Of a DNA stretch of 64,000 nucleotides, positions 57,032-64,000 are shown piece after piece (position 1 is the stretch's first letter; every line of letters starts with the position of its first letter). This DNA comes from Vandiemenella viatica (lineage: Eukaryota > Arthropoda > Insecta > Orthoptera > Morabidae), in contig CM061921.1 of assembly GCA_031002005.1 (NCBI GenBank), positions 122,914,597-122,978,596 on the forward strand, given 5' to 3'. A model generated the notes under the pieces. That model worked only from the letters and a program-made list of their open reading frames with translations. It searched no databases and was not told the DNA's origin. The translations under genes and the position numbers were made by a program.

Positions 57032-57199
57032 AGGCCCGAGGATCCTGCAGTTCATCGAAGAGGATGTGCCGATGAGTTAGATATTGGTTCTGGTAGTGGT
57101 GGTGTGAATCAATTGAATGTTGCAGCACCAAATGCTTTACCCATTTCCCGTTAGAATTCGAATTTAGACTCCACAGATAATACAAAGCAGCGAAGGGTA

Positions 57200-57937
57200 A
57201 TGGTCTTAAATTGTAGGAGTATTAGAGGGAAAGTGGTCGATTTTTATGCCGCAGTTGCGACTAATGATGTCGATATAATACTAGGAACCGAGAGCTGGTT
57301 GACGCCAAGGGTAGAATCTACCGAAGTATTTGTCCCTCATTTCAACGTTTTTCGGAAAGACAGAGCTGTCTCAATGGGCAGGAGTATGTTCGTGGCCGTT
57401 AATAAAACCGTTAATTGCTCTATCGTAACCGAAAATGAAAAATTTTACGTGTTGTTATGGGTCAAGGTAAAAATTGGTAAAAATTTAAAGTTCATAAATG
57501 GGTAATTTTATCGACCGCCGGATTCTGATTTGGTTAACGCGGAATACTTCAGAAAGTCACTTAATAAAATTTATTAAAACATTCAGGGACATATATTGAT
57601 CGTGGGTGGTGATTTTATCCTACCGTCGGTTAATTGGGATACATGCACTTTAAGGTTGGGTGGAAGAGATTGGTTAGTCACCGATATGTTCCTAGAATTA
57701 TTTGCAGAAAGATCTCTTGAACAGATGTTTGAAGAGCCAACGCGGTGCGGCAAAGATTCATCGTCCATTTTGGATCTTTTTCTTATAAGCAATCCTGACG
57801 GTATAAGAGATAACAAGGCGGTTGTGGTAACTTTAAAATGTAGTCTGAATTTGAAGCATGACAAAGACAAACTCGTATATTGCTTCGATAAGGCAAAGGA
57901 TGTGGGTATGGTTGATCACTTGGTGAAAAGATTTTAA
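57200..57937 (+). pseudogene. CR1-type ORF2 endonuclease, frameshifted and catalytically altered
   Basis: 57200-57505 reads MVLNCRSIRGKVVDFYAAVA and DIILGTESWLTP, the standard CR1 endonuclease start with the metal-binding Glu in GTESWL. After stops near 57503-57590, 57596-57937 reads IVGGDFILPSVNWD and SSSILDLFLISNPDGIRDN. The family pattern GGDFNLP has become GGDFILP and the final SDH block has become RDN, so an active-site Asn and His are lost. Confidence 0.82.
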
Positions 57938-58039
57938 ACGTGCACGTTAAATACAAATATTGTGCAACTTTGGTTAAATTTAAAAGAAATAATATGGAAC
58001 GGTTTAAATCAATTTGTTCCTAAGACGTTTATTAAGGTT

Positions 58040-59871
58040 AGTAAGAAACCTTCCGTAGTGCAATAGGGAAGTGAAGCGAATGATCAGGAAGCAAAGGCGT
58101 TTACATGCCATGGCAAAGGAATCGGGAGACTCATCTAATCGCGCTAAATTAGTCCAGTTACGAGCGGAAGTGCGTAACTCAATGCATGATGCGTTTAAAG
58201 AATTTCATGCCAGGAATTTATCCGAAGATCTGATTATTGATCCAAAAAAGTTCTGGTCGTATGTCAAATTATTAAAAGGCTCTCGTAAGGTTATTCCCTC
58301 ACTGATTAAGGAAAATGGGGAATTATCCGAAACTAGCGTAGAGAAAGCAAAAATCTTGAATAATATATTTAAAAAGCGACAGAAAACTCAGAGGAGATTC
58401 CGACATTTGCCAATCGTACCAAAAAAATTATGAATGATCTCGTTCTTGATGTCGAGGGAATAACTAAACTTCTTATGAATGTAAAAGCCAATAAGGCTCA
58501 GGGACCATACGGTATTCCTACAAGATTCTACTCCAGGTACGCAAAGGAAATTTCACCGTATTTGATGAAATTATATAGCACCTCCTTGGATCAAAGAAAA
58601 ATACAAGCCGAATGGAAGACCGCCAACGTAAGTCGAGTGTTTAAGAATGGGAATGTTAATAATCCTCAAAATTATAGGCCGATCTCGTTAACATGAATAT
58701 TTTGTAGGATTTTAGAACACACTATCTATTCATATATCATGCGGTATTGGATGAAGGTGAGCTTTTAAACCCAATCAACATGGATTCAGAATGATCGATG
58801 CTGCGAAACACAACTTGCACTTTTAATTCGCGACTTGTGCCGTATTATAGATGGGCAATCCTAGGTTGATATAGTTCTGTTAGATTTTAACAAAGCTTTC
58901 GACTCTGTGCCTCACACAAGGTTACTTAAGAAAATTCGTGGTTACGGCATACCTAGACAAATATGCGACTGGGTTGTAGACTTTCTGTAGGGCAGAACAC
59001 AGTGTGTAGTTCTCGACGGTGAGAGTTCATCACTTACCGAGGTGAGGTCCGGGGTTCCCCAGGGAAGCGTGATAGGGTCTCTCTTGTTTCACATATTTGT
59101 TTGACATAATTAGGGGGATGAAAAGATTATTTGCCGATGATGCTATTATTTATTGTGAAATCAAAACACAGAACGACTGCGTTTTGTTACAAGACGATAT
59201 TACGAAAATAATTGCGTTTTGTAAAGATTGGCAGTTTGAGTTAAACGCTGAAAAGTGCCAAGTCATGCGTGTAAGTAAAAAGGTGGCACTATTCATCTCT
59301 GATTATACAATTGATGGTACTGTTCTTAGAACGGTAGATTCCGCTAAATACCTAGGTGTAACAATTCGTAATAATTTGTCGTGGAAAGAGCTATCGAGAA
59401 TGCAATTGGGAAAGCAAATGGTATGCTCAGATTTCTAGGTCGTAATTTAAAACAATGCACAATGCGTCCTCACTTATAATATTGTTTTCTGTATGGGGTC
59501 TCCATCATCATGGTTTAACGGAGGCATTAGAGATGGTCCAAAAAGGAGCCGCCCGAATCGAGACAGGTATATATAGTTGGAGGGAAACCGAAAGTGCGAT
59601 GTTAAAGGAGTTAGGTTGGGAAGACCTGGAACACCGAAGGCGTTGCTCTCGACAGAAGCTAATTGAAAAATTAACGACTGACATATTTCGGAATGGCATC
59701 ATACAAATATTGCTGCCAGCAACATTCGTTTCCCGGAATGACCGTGGATATAAGATAAGAGAAATCAGGGCCAGAACCTATTCTTTTCTGTATTCATTTT
59801 TCCACGAGCGATTAGGGAATGGAATAGAAAGGATTTACCGGGCGAGTAAAGTTAAAACCCGACAGGAGTAG
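58040..59871 (+). pseudogene. CR1-type ORF2 reverse transcriptase, broken
   Basis: Frames: 58071-58433 (SYVKLLKGSRKVIPSLIKEN), 58430-58696 (NKAQGPYGIPTRFYSRYAKE, WKTANVSRVFKNGNVNNPQN, YRPISLT), then a stop-rich stretch carrying the IVLLDFNKAFDSVPH and SGVPQGSVIGSLLF blocks, then 59097-59438 with the catalytic FADDAIIY (about 59129-59150) and VDSAKYLGVTIRNNLSW, and 59455-59871 (C-terminus). About 12 bases are missing near 59092 relative to the copy at 35540. Unlike that copy, FADD is intact here. Confidence 0.85.
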
Positions 59872-59879
59872 CTTTCGAT

Positions 59880-60085
59880 AAAGCTCTCCGGTCATCCTGG
59901 TCTGGGTTTTCCATGGCTTTCCCAGATCACACCACGCGAATGCTGGGATGGTTCCTCACAATAGCCCATGGGCGCCTCCTGCCATATCGCGTATATCCCT
60001 TCCAAACTATTACCTTTTCAAATAGGTGCATTGCACCCTCCGCAACACACTTTTAGTGAATCGCGGAATAATAGTAACAGTACTA
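59880..60085 (+). other. CR1-type 3' UTR with SINE-like block
   Basis: TCTGGGTTTTCCATGGCTTT, CCCAGATCACACCACGCGAA and TGCTGGGATGGTTCC match the SINE body. GGCGCCTCCTGCCATATCGC, GGTGCATTGCACC and AGTGAATCGCGGAATAATAG follow. The parallel region of the other copy is 36380-36570. Confidence 0.8.
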
Positions 60086-60290
60086 GCAAACGGAGGACCG
60101 ACACGCTGTTAGGAGGGTATCCCATGACTTTTGTCTCCTCAGTGTAATTCATTATAAGGATTTAAAGTTTATCTCTGTTGCACTCTGCAAGTGATATGTG
60201 GTACGAAATTCTGAAGAATTAGGGCTGATTACACACAGTATTGAACGTGCAGTCTTTCGTTGAATGGCTCGTATGGAATATCCATGTGAC

Positions 60291-61631
60291 TGTTGAACTT
60301 TCTTTACCGGTGGCCTGTGTATGTTTGAATTTTTGCGGTTTAGTCTATTTTGGAGTCGATTATCACAGGTGACGAAAAGTCAGCGTTCCACTTTACACCT
60401 GAGATTAAAGAACACTCACACGAGTGGCTACATCCTTCGCCGCCAAATGGTGGAATTTATTTATGTTATTATACTGAAGTAATTGTAAACAAAGAATAAC
60501 GCAAAAATTTTATGATTTATTAAGTAATGTGTTTTTAAATCCCGCAGGTATCAAGTCGCAACGCAGTAAAGCAGTAATTTTTGAACTCTCTGCTTCAATC
60601 CCAATTCTCAATTAACTTTCTTTACTTATACCAGTAATAAAAGAATTTATGCTAGTCCTACGATAATAATCTGGTTTTAAATTTTTGAGTGACAATGGTC
60701 GTTTAATTAGTTATATATTTGGTTCTATGCGATTTCCTCTCATGTTTTTACATTATATTTTTGTTTTCCTTGAAGACGGTGTATAATCATTATAAACTAC
60801 CTACAGAATTAATGATCGACATGGCTCAAAATTAGAGACATAATTCCAAAAATAAATTACTTGTTTCTGATACGTGAAATTCGTTCTACTGTGAAATAAT
60901 TATTTTCGAAACACGTGTACAGTTTGAAATAGGATAGTCGATGTGATTTCGGCGTGGCTGGATACCAGAGTAGCATCTTTCAACGCTGCCGCCGCAAAAT
61001 TATTCACTTTCATGTCGCTAGTTTGTTAAAAACCAATTAATACTTTCAGTTTTAAGAGATTCCTAAAGTATCTTATTCCCTGAGGCAGTTTGGAAAGTAT
61101 CAAGAATATATTATATGCATAAGTTCGGAACGTATAAAAGGGAATTAAAAATAAACTTAAAAAAATATGAAATATGTGGATTTGAACCTTGAACTAGAGG
61201 TTCATAAAACCACAACGCTAACCACAGGACCACCCCTCTCAAGTTCGTTAGCTGCTCGTCAGTTTGTTAACAACGCTGCCTATGGAGATGGTTTCATTCA
61301 ATCTGTCTTGGAGAGATTTCCGAAATAATCTCTTGTTTCTGTAGTTTCGTAGTATTAAAAATTGTACCTCCTGGAGAATGGTTATTCGCTGATTTGTCTT
61401 AAGGAAATGAATAATATGAAATATAGATGGCTCTGAATGACATATCCACCAATGAGATTGTCGAAAGGCGGAGCCAGCATTGCGTTACCCTTTACTGGGA
61501 TGACATCGATGCCAGATGGTGCAAAAAAGACATGGTATATGACAGCGATGGCAACATTTAATGCAAAGACTGTACGAGTATTTATAGAAGATTAATGATT
61601 ATGAATTCTTTAAGATGTCGGAATATCCTGG
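60291..61631. other. Spacer between the inverted arms, no gene recognised
   Basis: AT-rich sequence without long frames. The tRNA-like segment at 61178-61240 lies within it. Confidence 0.5.
61178..61240 (-). repeat. tRNA-like sequence, probably SINE-derived
   Basis: On the minus strand GTGGTCCTGTGGTTAGCGTT resembles an A box and AAGGTTCAAATCC a B box. The acceptor stem does not pair, so it is probably not a working tRNA gene. Confidence 0.45.
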
Positions 61632-61774
61632 GATTGGATATTCCATTCAAGACGTTCAAGGAAAGTCTGCGCTTTCAATGATGTGTGTAAACAGCCCTTC
61701 TTCCTCAGATTTTCCTACCACACATCACTTGCAGAGTGCAACAGAGATAAACTATAAATCCTTATAATTTATTA

Positions 61775-62959
61775 CACTGAGGCGACAAAAGTCATGGGAT
61801 ACCCTGCTAATAGCGTGTCGGTCCTCCGTTTGCCCGGCGAAGTGCAACAACACGACGTGGCATGGACTGGAGAAAATTTGGTCCCTGCAGCTTCTATAGA
61901 AGTCCACAATTCGGAAAATGTTGCCGGTGGAAGATTTTGTGCACAAACTGATCTCTTGATTATGTCATTTAATTGTTCGATAGGATTCATATTGGGCGAT
62001 CAAGGTGGCCAAATCATCCACTGGAATTGTCCCGAATGTTCTTCAAACCAATCGCGAACAGTTATGGCCTCGTGACATGGTGCTATGTCATCCTAGAAAA
62101 TTCAATTGATGTTTGGGTACATAAAGTCCATGAATGGTTACAAGTGGTATCCCAGTAGCTGAACGTAATCATTTCCAGTTAACGATCGGTTCAGTTTGAC
62201 CAACGGACCCAGTCCATTCCATGTAATCACAGCCCACATCATCAAGGAGCCACCACCAGCTTGCACAGTGCCTTGTTGACAACTTGGTTCCTTGGCTTCA
62301 TGGGGTCTGTGCCTCACTCGTACCCTTCCATCAGTTCTTACCAATTGAAATCGTGACTCATCTGACCACTCCACTTTTTTACAGTCGTCTACGGTGCCAC
62401 TTACATGGTCACGAGTCCAGGAGCGCCACTGTTGGCGATGTCGTGCTGTTAGAAATGGCACCCGAGACGGTCTTATGCTGCCGTAGCCCATTAAAGCCAA
62501 ATTTCGCTGGACTGTCCTAATGAACATGCCCGTTGGACGTCCCGCATTCATCATTGAAGTTAGTTCAAGTAGTGTTAATTGTCTTTTCACACTGACAATT
62601 CTATGCAGACGTCGCTGGTCGCGCTTATTAAGTGCCGGCGTTCGACCACTGCGTTGTCCTTGATGGGAGGCTATGCCTGAATTTAGGTACTCTCGGCAAA
62701 CTCTTCACTTTGTGGATCTCGAATGTTGAATGCCGTAACGATTTCCGAAACGGAATGTCCCCTACGTTTAGCTCCAACCAGAATACCGCGTTCGAAATCC
62801 GTTAATTCTTGTCGTGTGGCCATAATCACATAATCAACCTTCTCACACGAAGTATTTGACAACAAATGAAAGTCCCACCCCAGGCACTGACCATTTATAC
62901 AATTTGTAAGCGATACTACTACCATCTATATATTTGCAAATTGCTATCCCACCTCAGTG
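61775..62959 (-). mobile_element. Tc1-like transposon B (1185 bp), uninterrupted
   Basis: TA flanks both ends (61773-61774, 62960-62961). The plus-strand left terminus CACTGAGGCGACAAAAGTCA then TGGGATA is the full-length repeat. The other terminus (minus strand CACTGAGGTGGGATAGCAAT) lacks about a dozen bases, as in copy A. It holds one transposase pseudogene on the minus strand. Confidence 0.88.
61807..62823 (-). pseudogene. Tc1-like transposase B, broken
   Basis: The minus-strand ATG at 62823 reads MATRQELTDFERGILVGAKR (DNA-binding N-terminus). Stops follow near 62680. The 62590-62138 frame carries MFIRTVQRNLALMGYGS, DDCKKVEWSDESRFQLVRTD (first catalytic Asp, R intact where copy A has a stop) and GPLVKLNRSLTGNDYVQLL. 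After a stop the DD block (second catalytic Asp) and AITVRDWFEEHSGQF follow near 62090-62010. SPNMNPIEQLNDIIKRSV-like sequence is near 61985-61935 (Glu present), and the end reads VVALRRANGGPTRY to TAG at 61807. The length of about 340 codons is normal for Tc1; several stops and shifts inactivate it. Confidence 0.85.
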
Positions 62960-63353
62960 TATAGTGTGGCTCTTGATAGTGCTATCTTCATCTATCAGCT
63001 GACACGTAATTTTTTCTAAACAACATATTAATTTTTCTATTACCAAAACATTACGGAAAATAAGTGTCACTATTTTTGTCTGTTATGATTTTTATCTTGA
63101 GATAATTTTTTTTTATAGAAGTTTAGGAACTGATATATTTTTGTATAGAATAAATAAAACGTAGGATCTTTTTAAAACCAGTTTTCTTTCTCATAGTCCT
63201 CTTGGATGTTATGAAGTCTATATTCTGTCTATCATTCTTCTACAACTACGAGGAAACAAACTTTTTGCTTTACACTTTGGCTAAATGAATGATCGCAAAG
63301 GATTTAGACTTTAAGACTCGATTGTTACAAAGTTTAGTATCCGTAAAATGACT

Positions 63354-64000
63354 TTTGTAATGGCGTATTATTAAACAACACATACTAATTTATCAAGCAA
63401 CTGTAGAAGAAAATGGCCTACAATAATCAAATATTTCTAACCACAGAATTAGTAATATTAAAAATTCGAGTATGTTAAAATATAGAAACCAGGAAGTAAC
63501 TTGAATAAGAAATTTTGTACCTGATTAAAAACAAATGAAAGAAATTGATATTTTAAGTATTTAAAGATTGTGTTTTATTATAAACGTACCTAATTTTTTT
63601 TCAACAAACTAAAACTTCAACATTTGTTTAATTGTATATAATATTTTATATAGCAAAACTTCGCGTGCCACCACTAAGCCGTGTTGTTAACTAGTTTAGG
63701 AATTTATTAACTGCTTTAGGTGTAAGTATGTTTGGTATTGCGTTTTTAAGACTGACTGTGTTCTAGAAGTGGTATAAAATTAAAATAATTGACGGCCACA
63801 CGTTTTTATTTTCTAGAATAAAAATGAATAAAAACACATCTCAGTATTGTGCGTGAACCGCTAGGATAGAATAACAAATACTTTTGGACCCTGTTTACTT
63901 GTATAGAACGTCCCTATAACATAATTCTTAAATGTTTAAATACGATATCTGGTTTTGGATCAGATACGATGAAGGAATGTGAAGTCGTTTCAGAGGAATC
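63354..64000. other. AT-rich intergenic DNA, no feature recognised
   Basis: No open frame or repeat recognised up to the window edge. Confidence 0.5.

Larger units (their letters stand above)
55813..60085 (+). mobile_element. Near full-length CR1-type non-LTR retrotransposon (about 4.27 kb)
   Basis: Order: tandem 5' repeats (55813-56090), ORF1 with esterase-like domain (56114-57031), ORF2 endonuclease (57200-57937) and RT (about 58040-59870), 3' UTR with a SINE-like block, and a GAATAATAGTAACAGT tail without poly(A). An esterase ORF1 plus endonuclease/RT without RNase H is the CR1/L2 architecture. Clean boundaries inside a Tc1 element support a complete insertion. Confidence 0.88.
54850..60144 (+). 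mobile_element. Tc1-like transposon A, split by a CR1-type LINE
   Basis: The left end CACTGAAGTGGGATAGCAAT is flanked by TA (54848-54849). The right end CCCATGACTTTTGTCTCCTC then AGTG is flanked by TA (60145-60146). The host sequence CACTTCGCCGGGTAAA (to 55812) resumes at GCAAACGGAGGACC (60086) as in copy B, so the LINE at 55813-60085 inserted in the end of the transposase gene. Confidence 0.88.
54468..60290 (+). repeat. Left arm of a large inverted duplication
   Basis: 54468-55812 and 60086-60290 together match the reverse complement of 61632-63353, apart from about 150 bases missing from the left arm inside the transposase and the CR1 insert. The homology includes about 380 bases left of the Tc1 end and about 140 right of it. 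Confidence 0.82.
61632..63353 (-). repeat. Right arm of the inverted duplication
   Basis: This is the reverse complement of the left arm (54468-60290 without the LINE). Matching flanks include GGATACTAAA-TTTGTAACAA at the outer end and TTGCACTCTGCAAGTGAT at the inner end. Confidence 0.82.

Overview
The window looks like intergenic DNA from an arthropod with a large, repeat-rich nuclear genome. An insect is most likely, perhaps hemimetabolous/polyneopteran, but the sequence does not fix the species. It is AT-rich and has no rRNA operons, no operon structure and no convincing host gene. All recognisable coding sequence belongs to transposable elements: non-LTR retrotransposons of the I, RTE, Jockey and CR1 groups, a Penelope-like fragment, Tc1/mariner DNA transposons and many tRNA-derived SINEs. 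Almost every element is broken by frameshifts, stops, deletions or truncation. A run of exactly 1000 N (13059-14058) is an assembly gap.

Layout. 1-6587: unannotated AT-rich DNA with a SINE stub at the left edge, a (TA)n tract, a TGTAC-rich stretch and a GC-richer degenerate repeat block (3.75-4.35 kb). 6598-12928: a full-length I-group LINE (6.33 kb) with a 10-13 bp target-site duplication (TSD). ORF1 and the endonuclease part of ORF2 are frameshifted, but one 714-codon frame (RT, RNase H, zinc knuckle) is open. 14059-16330: 3' part of an RTE-like LINE. 16.3-30 kb: mostly non-coding, with SINEs of one main family in both orientations, a decayed RTE fragment, a mariner-like remnant (22.1-22.7 kb), an eight-unit 49-bp minisatellite (25876-26260) and a CR1 3' tail. 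29.87-37.8 kb: a mosaic of pieces from a Penelope-like element (GIY-YIG domain), two Jockey-type ORF1s, a reverse-strand Jockey endonuclease and CR1-type RT fragments. 37.8-43.6 kb: spacer holding a SINE-in-SINE insertion and a 690-bp fold-back element. 43.63-48.58 kb: a second RTE copy split by a poly(A)-tailed, 5'-truncated Jockey LINE (44159-46685). 48.6-54.4 kb: SINEs, a decayed reverse-strand Jockey C-terminus and a diverged direct duplication (about 560 bp x 2). 54.47-63.35 kb: a large inverted duplication in which each arm carries a Tc1-like transposon; the left arm's copy was later split by a 4.27-kb CR1-type LINE with tandem 5' repeats and an esterase-like ORF1.

How the parts relate. 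The window is a stratigraphy of insertions: Jockey into RTE, CR1 into Tc1, SINE into SINE, each dated by TSDs. LINE RT/endonuclease proteins would have mobilised their own RNAs and probably SINE RNAs. The body of the dominant SINE is recognisably similar to part of the CR1-type 3' UTR seen here twice, which suggests shared ancestry. I found no evidence for a wholly new biological system. The most distinctive observations are the SINE/CR1 similarity, the CR1 5' tandem repeats, the inverted Tc1-bearing duplication and the fold-back/mariner pair.
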